DNA of 64,000 nt from contig NZ_LJOD01000015.1 in assembly GCF_001295265.1 (NCBI RefSeq), positions 1 through 64,000 on the forward strand. Reading direction: 5' to 3'. This document shows positions 41,121 through 48,175 of the stretch, in pieces. This DNA is from Chryseobacterium indologenes (GTDB lineage Bacteria; Bacteroidota; Bacteroidia; Flavobacteriales; Weeksellaceae). Below the pieces are notes generated by a model, which saw nothing but the letters and a program-made list of their open reading frames with translations, did no database searches and had not been told where the DNA came from. Position 1 is the first letter of the stretch; each line of letters starts with the position of its first letter. The translations under genes and the position numbers were made by a program.

Positions 41121-42203
41121 ATGGCAGAAGATAACGAAGATTTTTTTGACGAAGAATTACTGGATTCCGGGAATATAGAAAGTATAGAGAATATTGATAT
41201 TGATGAAGAAAACAAAGGCCTGTATGAGCACCTGAATATAACGGTAGACAGTAAACAGGAACCTCTGCGTATAGACAAATTCCTGCTAATATACAGACAG
41301 AACTCTTCAAGAAACAAGATTTCCCAGACCTGCCGTGCGGGGAATGTGGTGGTGAACGGTACTCCGGTTAAGCAAAATTACCGTGTAAAGCCGGGAGACC
41401 AGATTTCAGTACTGCTTGCACACCCGCCAAGGGAGAATGTGATTATCCCGCAGGATATTCCTGTTAATATTATATACGAAGATGATGATCTTGTCGTTGT
41501 AGATAAAGAAGCCGGAATGGTAGTACATCCCGGTTTCGGAAACTGGGACGGTACACTGGTGAATGCGCTGGCGTTTCATTTTGAGAAAAACGGAGAGAAA
41601 TCTGATCTGGACAGGGTAGGGCTTGTTCACCGCATTGATAAAGATACTTCCGGACTTCTGGTGATTGCCAAGAATGAATATGCTCTGAGTTTTCTGGCCA
41701 AACAGTTCTTCAACAGAACCACAAAAAGACTTTATTGGGCTTTTGTCTGGGGGAATCTTCTGGAAGATGAAGGCACAATCAGGGGCCACATCGGAAGACA
41801 TCCGAAAAACAGAATGCAGATGTCTGTATACGAAGACGGCAGCCAGGGTAAACATGCCGTTACCCATTATAAGGTTTTGGAACGTTTCAGGTATATGACC
41901 TGGGTAGAATGTAAGCTTGAAACGGGAAGAACTCACCAGATCAGGGCACATTTCAGACACATCGGGCATACTCTGTTCAATGATGAGCGATATGAAGGCC
42001 ATACACCTTTGCGGGGAGTGAACCTGCCTAAGTATAAGCAGTTTATAAAAAATGTTTTTGATATTCTGCCAAGACATGCACTGCATGCCCATACTTTAGG
42101 TTTTATACATCCTACAACAAAGAAGGAATTGTATTTTGAGAGCCCAATGCCAAAAGATATGGCGGATGCTGTAAAAAAATGGAGAAATTATTTGGAAAAC
42201 TAA
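41121..42203 (+). CDS. RluA family pseudouridine synthase
   Basis: This 360-residue enzyme has an acidic N-terminal extension (about 40 residues), an S4 RNA-binding domain (about 50-110: RIDKFLLIYRQNSSRNKISQTCRAGNVVVNG), and the RluA catalytic core with GLVHRIDKDTSGLLVIAKN, where the Asp in HRxDxxTSG is catalytic. Later blocks are TGRTHQIRAHF and RHALHAHTLGFIHP. This is the RluD/RluC class that modifies 23S rRNA; the target uridines are not known. It lies downstream of the PASTA gene. Confidence 0.95.
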   Translation: MAEDNEDFFDEELLDSGNIESIENIDIDEENKGLYEHLNITVDSKQEPLRIDKFLLIYRQNSSRNKISQTCRAGNVVVNGTPVKQNYRVKPGDQISVLLAHPPRENVIIPQDIPVNIIYEDDDLVVVDKEAGMVVHPGFGNWDGTLVNALAFHFEKNGEKSDLDRVGLVHRIDKDTSGLLVIAKNEYALSFLAKQFFNRTTKRLYWAFVWGNLLEDEGTIRGHIGRHPKNRMQMSVYEDGSQGKHAVTHYKVLERFRYMTWVECKLETGRTHQIRAHFRHIGHTLFNDERYEGHTPLRGVNLPKYKQFIKNVFDILPRHALHAHTLGFIHPTTKKELYFESPMPKDMADAVKKWRNYLEN

Positions 42204-42223
42204 AAATATATTGAGAATTTTTT

Positions 42224-42231
42224 TATATTTG
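42224..42231 (+). promoter_or_regulatory. -7 box TATATTTG of the PorP/SprF gene
   Basis: A full TAnnTTTG match that ends 23 bases before the ATG at 42255. Confidence 0.6.
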
Positions 42232-42254
42232 TTGAATTGAAATCAAGATTTGTT

Positions 42255-43205
42255 ATGAGAAAACTATATGCTATCGTATGTTTAGCTCTTTTGTCGAATG
42301 CATACAAAGCACAAGAATCACTACCATACTATCAGCAATATCTTTTGGATGGTGAGTTCCTGTTCAACCCAGCTCAATACGGAAAGACAGATTACGTACA
42401 GCTCAACGCCAATTATCACAAACAATTTGACAAGTTCAGCGACTCTCCAAATACGCAATCTATCGGGATTAATGGGAACATTTTCGATAGAGTGGGAGCG
42501 GGACTTTCTATTTTCAGAGACAGCAACGGGCCTATCTCTGCAGGTGGTATTACTGCTGGTGCTTCTTATTTTATTCCACTAAGCAGTGAGGGAGAAAGAA
42601 AAGATCAGTTCTCTTTCGGTACCAGTGTAAGTTTCTATAACATGAATTTTGACTACACTTCAGTGAACGTTGAAGACGGTTATGATCCGCTATTGATAGG
42701 AAAAGAAGGAAATATCTTTATGGCTTATGCCAACTTTGGGGCAGCTGCTACCTATAGAAATATTTTCGCTGGAGTTTCTGTGAACGATATCGCATTAAGT
42801 AATGATAAGGCAATCGTAAACGGAATTGAACCTTCTCCAATTAAATTCTTCCTTAACTTAGGATACAACTGGCATTTAGCAGATAACATTTATCTTACAC
42901 CGTCAGCTTTAATCAACTTAAATACGAACTCAACAAGAATGATCGATTATAACTTAATGGGTACATTCTTTAATGATATCAACTCTTTCTCTTTCGGGGT
43001 TAGCTACAGGACTGTACAGAACAGATTTGACAGCCAGGAGCTTCAGGTTGCTCCTGTGGTGAAAGTAAGATTTAATAAATTCATGGTTGGGGCAACTTAT
43101 AACATCGGGATGTCTGATATTCAGACGTATGGAGGAAACAGCTTCATGATCAGTCTTGGTTATAACTTCGATAACTTTATTAATCATAGAGGATTTAGAT
43201 ATTAA
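42255..43205 (+). CDS. type IX secretion system PorP/SprF family membrane protein
   Basis: This 316-residue outer-membrane protein has a signal peptide (MRKLYAIVCLALLSNAYKAQ) and the PorP/SprF domain: LPYYQQYLLDGEFLFNPAQYG, where the N-terminal FNPA block is the family mark, DRVGAGLSIFRD, and the final GGNSFMISLGYNFDNF. Members often sit beside large T9SS-secreted adhesins, with SprF itself serving SprB secretion. No such adhesin is adjacent here. The start at 42255 is chosen over 42237, which directly follows the promoter. Confidence 0.93.
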   Translation: MRKLYAIVCLALLSNAYKAQESLPYYQQYLLDGEFLFNPAQYGKTDYVQLNANYHKQFDKFSDSPNTQSIGINGNIFDRVGAGLSIFRDSNGPISAGGITAGASYFIPLSSEGERKDQFSFGTSVSFYNMNFDYTSVNVEDGYDPLLIGKEGNIFMAYANFGAAATYRNIFAGVSVNDIALSNDKAIVNGIEPSPIKFFLNLGYNWHLADNIYLTPSALINLNTNSTRMIDYNLMGTFFNDINSFSFGVSYRTVQNRFDSQELQVAPVVKVRFNKFMVGATYNIGMSDIQTYGGNSFMISLGYNFDNFINHRGFRY

Positions 43206-43221
43206 TCTGATTTAATTTAAA

Positions 43222-43229
43222 TAAATTTG
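43222..43229 (+). promoter_or_regulatory. -7 box TAAATTTG, likely hemW promoter
   Basis: A full TAnnTTTG match. The predicted start (about 43233) falls inside the upstream hairpin terminator, so the hemW leader would carry half of that hairpin. Confidence 0.5.
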
Positions 43230-43257
43230 AGCTCTGAATTTTTTCAGAGCTTTTTTT
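43230..43257 (+). terminator. terminator of the PorP gene, ending at the hemW start
   Basis: AGCTCTGA (43230-43237) and TCAGAGCT (43244-43251) form the stem; the T-run 43251-43257 ends directly at the hemW ATG (43258). Confidence 0.85.
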
Positions 43258-44382
43258 ATGATATATATTCACGTTCCTTTCTGCAGACAGAAGTGCAGCT
43301 ACTGCAATTTTCACTTTTCCACATCCCTGAACTTTAAGGATGAAATGATCCGCGCCATGAAAACGGAAATCATGCTCAGGAAAGATGAACTTCAGGATAA
43401 AAATTTAAAATCCCTATATTTTGGAGGGGGAACTCCTTCCATTCTTTCTGCAGATGAAATTGGTGCCTTAATTGATGAAGTACTCCGGTATTTCAGCTTC
43501 GACAAAGATATTGAGATTACCCTGGAGGCAAATCCGGATGATCTGGACAAAAACTTTCTGAAACAGCTTTCAAAACTTCCGGTTAACCGTCTTTCCATTG
43601 GAACGCAGAGTTTCTTTGATGAAGATTTAAAGCTGATGAACCGTGCTCATAATGCTTCAGAAGCAGAGGGTTCTATCAAAAGAGCCCAGGATTTTGGCTT
43701 TGAAAACCTAAGTATTGATCTCATCTATGGTTCACCAACGTCCAATCTGGAAATCTGGAAAGAAAATTTAAGCAAGACCATTGCTCTGGAGGTTCCCCAT
43801 ATTTCATCCTATGCCTTGACCGTAGAACCAAAGACCGCTTTGGAAAACTGGATCTCAAAAGGAAAAGTAGCCAGTCCGAAAGAAGAAGAACAGAACAGGG
43901 AATTTTATTATTTATCAGATTTCCTTAAAGATAACGGATTTGAACATTATGAAGTTTCCAATTTTGCAAAACCCGGTTTTTATTCCAGGCATAATTCCTC
44001 ATATTGGAAATATAAAGAGTATCTGGGAATAGGACCTTCCGCTCATTCCTACAACGGATATGATGTCAGAAGCTGGAATGTAGCCAGCAATCAGCAGTAT
44101 ATTAAAAAACTAAGCATTAAAAATCTTGCTAAAGAAGAGGAATTGCTTTCACAGGAAGATCAGTTCAACGAAATGATTATGATAGGTCTGAGAACCATCT
44201 GGGGAGTAGATCTTGAACATCTCAACAATAAGTTTGAAGATAAAATACTTGAACATTTTCAGAATGAAATAAAGACTAAACTGGGAGAGGGAATCTTAAT
44301 TACGAAAAATAATCACCTGAAAATTCCTGAAAAGCATTGGTTCATGGCAGACGGAATTGCTTCAGATTTGTTTATTGTATAA
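43258..44382 (+). CDS. hemW: radical SAM heme chaperone HemW
   Basis: This 374-residue radical SAM protein begins MIYIHVPFCRQKCSYCNFHF, with the cluster motif CxxxCxxC (Cys9, Cys13, Cys16). Further signatures are SLYFGGGTPSIL, EITLEANPDDL, NRLSIGTQSFFDEDLKLMNRAH, and LIYGSP, then HYEVSNFAKPG and SSYWKYKEYLGIGPSAHSY, which separate HemW (heme insertion) from HemN (coproporphyrinogen oxidase). The ATG at 43258 touches the end of the T-run of the preceding terminator, leaving almost no intergenic space. murI lies 61 bases downstream. Confidence 0.96.
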   Translation: MIYIHVPFCRQKCSYCNFHFSTSLNFKDEMIRAMKTEIMLRKDELQDKNLKSLYFGGGTPSILSADEIGALIDEVLRYFSFDKDIEITLEANPDDLDKNFLKQLSKLPVNRLSIGTQSFFDEDLKLMNRAHNASEAEGSIKRAQDFGFENLSIDLIYGSPTSNLEIWKENLSKTIALEVPHISSYALTVEPKTALENWISKGKVASPKEEEQNREFYYLSDFLKDNGFEHYEVSNFAKPGFYSRHNSSYWKYKEYLGIGPSAHSYNGYDVRSWNVASNQQYIKKLSIKNLAKEEELLSQEDQFNEMIMIGLRTIWGVDLEHLNNKFEDKILEHFQNEIKTKLGEGILITKNNHLKIPEKHWFMADGIASDLFIV

Positions 44383-44385
44383 TCC

Positions 44386-44399
44386 TTGCATATATGCAA
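44386..44399. promoter_or_regulatory. perfect 14-bp palindrome upstream of murI
   Basis: TTGCATATATGCAA is fully self-complementary. It lies between the hemW stop and the murI -7 box (18 bases before the box), where an operator would be expected. No T-run follows, so it is not a terminator. The binding protein is unknown. Confidence 0.4.
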
Positions 44400-44417
44400 C
44401 TGTGCCATAAAATTCAC

Positions 44418-44425
44418 TATTTTTG
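44418..44425 (+). promoter_or_regulatory. -7 box TATTTTTG of murI
   Basis: A full TAnnTTTG match. It overlaps the TTG at 44423, excluding that codon as a start. Confidence 0.6.
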
Positions 44426-44443
44426 TATAAAATTTCAGTTCAT

Positions 44444-45274
44444 TTGAAAACTAAAAAACAAGATTACTCGCATCTTTCACCCAGCCAGCCGATCGGTATT
44501 TTCGACAGTGGGGTGGGAGGCCTCACCGTAGCCAAAGAAATCAAGAGGCTTCTTCCGAATGAAGATCTGATCTATTTCGGGGATACAAAACACCTTCCTT
44601 ATGGTGAAAAATCGAAAGAAGCAATTATAGAATATTCAACCAAGATCACTAATTTTCTGCTTGAGCAGAACTGTAAAGCTATTGTGGTTGCCTGCAATAC
44701 AGCTACAGCCAATGCTCTCAATGAAGTGTTGCAGTCTGTTGCAGGAAGAGTTCCCGTTATTGACGTCATCAATCCTGTTGCTGAAAAAGTATCTTATGAA
44801 ATCCACAATAATGTTGGAGTTATCGCTACCAAAGCTACCGTAAATTCGGGACTGTACAAGAAAAGCATCCGGAAGCATAATAAATGGATCAAAGTAGATG
44901 AGCTGGCAACACCACTTCTGGTTCCTGCCATTGAAGAAGGTTTTAAAAACCATCCGATTACACATGCCATTATTTATAATTATTTAAGCAACAGTAAGCT
45001 GAAGAATATAGAAACCCTGATTCTTGGCTGCACACACTATCCACTGTTAATTGATGAGATTAAGCAGTATTATGGAAACCGCGTTCGTGTGATTGACTCC
45101 CCAAATATTGTGGCCAATCATCTGAAAATCATTCTGGATAAATATAACCTTCTGAATGAGAATAATCCAAAGCCCAACTATCATTTCTATCTCTCTGATC
45201 TCACTAAAAATTTTGAAAAGATTTCCAAGAAATTTTTCGGAAAAACGATTGATCTTGAGTTGAAAGTATTATAA
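44444..45274 (+). CDS. murI: glutamate racemase
   Basis: This 276-residue enzyme makes D-glutamate for peptidoglycan. The signature blocks are PIGIFDSGVGGLTVAKEI, DLIYFGDTKHLPYG, CKAIVVACNTATANAL with one catalytic Cys, and ETLILGCTHYPLL with the second. No ATG exists in the correct frame before GIFDSG. The start is most likely the TTG at 44444 (reading L/M-KTKKQDYSH), 18 bases after the -7 box; TTG at 44423 is inside the box. It follows hemW, but has its own promoter and a terminator. Confidence 0.95.
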   Translation: MKTKKQDYSHLSPSQPIGIFDSGVGGLTVAKEIKRLLPNEDLIYFGDTKHLPYGEKSKEAIIEYSTKITNFLLEQNCKAIVVACNTATANALNEVLQSVAGRVPVIDVINPVAEKVSYEIHNNVGVIATKATVNSGLYKKSIRKHNKWIKVDELATPLLVPAIEEGFKNHPITHAIIYNYLSNSKLKNIETLILGCTHYPLLIDEIKQYYGNRVRVIDSPNIVANHLKIILDKYNLLNENNPKPNYHFYLSDLTKNFEKISKKFFGKTIDLELKVL

Positions 45275-45278
45275 ATAA

Positions 45279-45310
45279 AAGGCTGTTTCCACTATGAAAC
45301 AGCTTTTTTA
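45279..45310 (+). terminator. terminator of murI
   Basis: GCTGTTTC (45282-45289) and GAAACAGC (45296-45303) form an 8-bp stem followed by a T-run. Confidence 0.85.
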
Positions 45311-45367
45311 ATTCAGGATTGATGCTGATGATGAAATCTCATGACCGGCTTTTTCTCCGGAATTTAT

Positions 45368-45402
45368 CAAAAAAATAATCAGGAATTAAATTTCCTGATT
45401 AT
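45368..45402 (-). terminator. terminator overlapping the end of rsmD
   Basis: ATAATCAGGAA (45375-45385) and TTCCTGATTAT (45392-45402) form an 11-bp stem; the minus strand continues with seven T. The last sense codons of rsmD form one arm and its stop codon (45386-45388) lies in the loop. Confidence 0.8.
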
Positions 45403-45958
45403 CTTCTTTATTAGGTTCAAAAAAACTGAAACTTACGTTTCCGTATTTTCGGGTTTCTTTTAAATTCGGGTGTTCAAGTTTCATGCGGCTTTGGTGCTCT
45501 ACAATCAGAACTCCGTTTTCTTTAAGGAATTTGTTATTGAGAACCATGGAAATCAGTTCATAATATTTCTTTTCCTCCATTTCGAAGGGAGCATCAGAAA
45601 ATACAATTTCAAAACTCTTTTTATTTCTGAATTTCTTAAGCCAGTCAAATACATCTCCTCTCTGAACATTGATCTGTAAAGACATTCCCAGGTCGGAAGC
45701 TGTAGAATTGATAAATCCGGTGTGCTTCGGGTTCATCTCTACAGAAGTAACGTCCTGACATCCTCTGGACGCAAACTCTAATGAAATAGAGCCAATTCCT
45801 GCAAAAAGATCCAGTACGGAAATAGACTGCATATCATATGTATTTTCCAGGATACTGAATAAAGCTTCCTTAGCAAAATCGGTAGTTGGCCTTACATCAA
45901 AATTTTTCGGAGCTGCTATTTTCTTGGCTTTCCATTTACCGGATATTATTCTGAACAT
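45386..45958 (-). CDS. rsmD: RsmD family 16S rRNA methyltransferase
   Basis: This 190-residue SAM-dependent methyltransferase resembles RsmD, which makes m2G966 in 16S rRNA. It has the N-terminal FRIISGKWKAKKI, the VRPTTDFAKEALFSILEN block, the SAM loop VLDLFAGIGSISLEFASRG, and EMNPKHTGFI. Motif IV, normally (D/N)PP(Y/F), reads FSDAPFEM here, so the second position is Ala. Either this is a lineage variant or it weakens activity. It lies after DUF3822 on the same strand (82 bases). Confidence 0.9.
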   Translation of the reverse strand: MFRIISGKWKAKKIAAPKNFDVRPTTDFAKEALFSILENTYDMQSISVLDLFAGIGSISLEFASRGCQDVTSVEMNPKHTGFINSTASDLGMSLQINVQRGDVFDWLKKFRNKKSFEIVFSDAPFEMEEKKYYELISMVLNNKFLKENGVLIVEHQSRMKLEHPNLKETRKYGNVSFSFFEPNKEDNQEI

Positions 45959-46040
45959 AATTTTTTAGTTGTTAGGTAACAGATCACAGAACCAGGTCAC
46001 TGAATTTGGGCACTAACCCCTGTGACCGGCTGCCTGCAGT

Positions 46041-46757
46041 CTAATTGAGTATAAAATTCTTATTAGGAACATTATCAAAAACGATTTTCAGGTTTTTGAC
46101 GAATTTCTGAAGTTCGGAGATAAAGGTTTCATTCTCCGTGGTTTCACCATAAGCATAGAAATGTGTCTCGTTGATACCGAAACCTATTTTACTTAAGGTA
46201 AACATAATGAAATAAAGAAAATCTACTTCTGAATTAACATCCAGATTGTTATATAGAATGATCTTTTTATTATTGATAGCGAAAAATTCACATTGGTTAT
46301 GGTACAGATTGATGTGAATCTCTTTGCCGGCTTTAATATTGATAGAATTTAAAAACTTCTCTCCCGAAAAATTAAAATGAACCGGAACAGCAATTTCTTT
46401 TATCTTTTTATAAAAATTTTTCTGAAAGGTATAATAAAACTGTACCCCGAATTTTTTATTCACAGATAGCATCAGCTCCTCATTATTCTTATCCGTAGGA
46501 GCATTGAACGCAATAAGTTCAAAACCTGCCTCATGTTCAGAATAGCCTTCAGGCATCAGGGTGAAATGATTCAGGGCCGAAACCACCTGGATCTCATCAA
46601 ATCTTTGCTTAATAAGCATTTCATCAAGTTTATCCTCGATTAGATTTTCCGGTGTTTCTTCCGTAACGAAATAAGACTTTTCCTCCAGAACACTTTTGTT
46701 TTTGGCGATCTGGCAGATTAATCCGTCTTTGGTAAAAAGTAAATTAAGTACGTTCAT
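46041..46757 (-). CDS. DUF3822 family protein
   Basis: This 238-residue protein matches DUF3822, found in Bacteroidetes next to rsmD. It reads as an ASKHA-like two-lobed protein: LNLLFTKDGLICQIAKN, QVVSALNHFTLMPEG, VPVHFNFSGEKFL, then HINLYHNQCEFFAIN with a strand-turn-strand and FVKNLKIVFDN at the end. Function is unknown. The rsmD - DUF3822 - Smr order on one strand suggests an operon. It is separated from the Smr gene by 18 bases. Confidence 0.88.
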   Translation of the reverse strand: MNVLNLLFTKDGLICQIAKNKSVLEEKSYFVTEETPENLIEDKLDEMLIKQRFDEIQVVSALNHFTLMPEGYSEHEAGFELIAFNAPTDKNNEELMLSVNKKFGVQFYYTFQKNFYKKIKEIAVPVHFNFSGEKFLNSINIKAGKEIHINLYHNQCEFFAINNKKIILYNNLDVNSEVDFLYFIMFTLSKIGFGINETHFYAYGETTENETFISELQKFVKNLKIVFDNVPNKNFILN

Positions 46758-46775
46758 ATTTCTATTGATGCAAAT

Positions 46776-47270
46776 TTAGTGAAATTCTATCATAACGGCA
46801 CCCGATTGATGGTGAAGTATTTCTTTATTATAAAAATCAATATCTGTCTGGCTTTCCAGAACATTCCAAACCATTTTCTGAAGCGTGCCGTCGCCAATAC
46901 CGTGAACAATTTCAAGTCTTTTCAGATGATGCTTTCTGCAGAATTCCAGAACTTCCATCAGTTTTTCCTTTTGGATGAAAAGCCTTTCAAAACTGTCATA
47001 ATCATTAGGATTCTTTACCAGATTATGGAAATGAAGGTCCAGAACCATATGATTTTTCTGATGTTTTTTAGAGATAACCTTTTTAGCTTCGGCTTTCTTT
47101 TCAACCCTTATATTCTCGTAAAGATCAACATCTTTGGGAACCAGCTTTTCTTTTGGATACTGATGGGTGAACCCGTATTCATCTTTAAAAACCACAATAT
47201 TCCCATTCACGGAAGTAACAATTCCGCTCAAATCTTCATCTACTACAGAGACTTTGTTGCCAATCTTCAT
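46776..47270 (-). CDS. Smr/MutS2-type domain protein
   Basis: This 164-residue protein has an N-terminal small beta-barrel (MKIGNKVSVVDEDLSGIVTSVNGNIVVFKDEYG) like those fused to MutS2 or Smr, and a C-terminal Smr domain: MVLDLHFHNLV, a variant of LDLHG, and RLEIVHGIGDGTLQKMVWNVL with the HGxGxG loop. Smr domains nick DNA or cut mRNA at stalled ribosomes. The start at 47270 gives the barrel; a longer reading overlaps the upstream gene. It follows the phosphodiesterase gene by 22 bases. Confidence 0.9.
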   Translation of the reverse strand: MKIGNKVSVVDEDLSGIVTSVNGNIVVFKDEYGFTHQYPKEKLVPKDVDLYENIRVEKKAEAKKVISKKHQKNHMVLDLHFHNLVKNPNDYDSFERLFIQKEKLMEVLEFCRKHHLKRLEIVHGIGDGTLQKMVWNVLESQTDIDFYNKEILHHQSGAVMIEFH

Positions 47271-47292
47271 AATTTGTATCGCCTGTTTACCT

Positions 47293-47790
47293 TTATCCTC
47301 TGCTTCCCAGTTCAATAACCTCAAGATCCTTTATTTCTTCACCATCTACCACAAATCTCATCATGGTTCTTACCTTATGCCAGCCCTGTTGTCCGCATGC
47401 ACCGGGATTAAGGTGCAAAAGGCTGTTCTTTTCATCATACATTGCCTTTAAAATATGAGAATGTCCTGAAATAAATAATTTAGGAGCTTTCTCAGCAATC
47501 TCTTTTTGGGTTAATGGACTATACTTTCCCGGATATCCGCCGATATGGATCATCAGAACCTCAAGATCCTCACAGAAAAACCGGCTTACTTCAGGAAATT
47601 CGGCACGGATCTTCGCGTTATCAATATTTCCGTAAACGCCTTTCAGCGGCTTTATTTTTTCCAGCTGCTCAATAACGTCCATACTTCCGAAATCACCACA
47701 ATGCCACACTTCGTCAGCCTGCTGTGCGTATTCTAAGATCCTGTCGTCTATATAAGAATGCGAATCGGAAAGGAGAAGGATTTTGGTCAT
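47293..47790 (-). CDS. YfcE/MJ0936-family metallophosphoesterase
   Basis: This 165-residue phosphodiesterase of the YfcE type has all metal-binding blocks: KILLLSDSHSYID, VWHCGDFGS, GVYGNIDNAKI, MIHIGG, and FISGHSHILKAM with LHLNPGACG. Such enzymes cut phosphodiester bonds in small substrates; the natural one is unknown. The start at 47790 is chosen because the earlier ATG adds only seven non-conserved residues. It heads the four-gene minus-strand operon with Smr, DUF3822 and rsmD. Confidence 0.93.
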   Translation of the reverse strand: MTKILLLSDSHSYIDDRILEYAQQADEVWHCGDFGSMDVIEQLEKIKPLKGVYGNIDNAKIRAEFPEVSRFFCEDLEVLMIHIGGYPGKYSPLTQKEIAEKAPKLFISGHSHILKAMYDEKNSLLHLNPGACGQQGWHKVRTMMRFVVDGEEIKDLEVIELGSRG

Positions 47791-47954
47791 AAAACGTTGA
47801 AATTTCTGCAAATTTATGAAAGATTAATTTTTCAATATTTAAAACAGCAAACTTTTATCATCCGCAAAATAGCATCTCTTAATATTTAAAACTTATTTAA
47901 ATTTTTTAGAAGGACATTAAAATTATAAATAAGTCTGTTAAACTCATTTTAAGC

Positions 47955-48125
47955 TTAACCACAAAAGCTATTTACACAGATGTTAGATATGATAAAAATT
48001 CTCGGAAGAATAAAAATCAAAAATTTTTAAAGGCTCTTATGTGAACTTCTATGCACAAAGTATTTAAACTTAAAAATCACTTCTAATGTGTTTAAAATAA
48101 AACTTTTGTGACTTTTATGGTTTAA
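47955..48125. repeat. MITE-like AT-rich element with degenerate terminal inverted repeats
   Basis: The 385-bp gap between the divergent genes has no ORF. Within it TTAACCACAAAAG (47955-47967) is matched by the inverted CTTTTATGGTTTAA (48112-48125), with one inserted base and one substitution. The interior is AT-rich, with short words (CACAAA, TTTGTGAC, AATGTG) typical of a degraded non-coding element. I recall similar sequences between genes of related genomes, but this is unverified. Confidence 0.45.
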
Positions 48126-48150
48126 TAAAAAAGTTTAAATAGCTTTTTAG

Positions 48151-48158
48151 TAATTTTG
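48151..48158 (+). promoter_or_regulatory. -7 box TAATTTTG of the serine hydrolase
   Basis: A full TAnnTTTG match, 17 bases before the ATG at 48176. The sequence upstream is the MITE-like element, so the promoter borders it. Confidence 0.55.
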
Positions 48159-48175
48159 GGAGAAATATATAAAAA

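Noticed and set aside
44423..44425. TTG at 44423 as the murI start
   Set aside because: It is part of the -7 box, so it would lie upstream of the transcript; TTG at 44444 fits.
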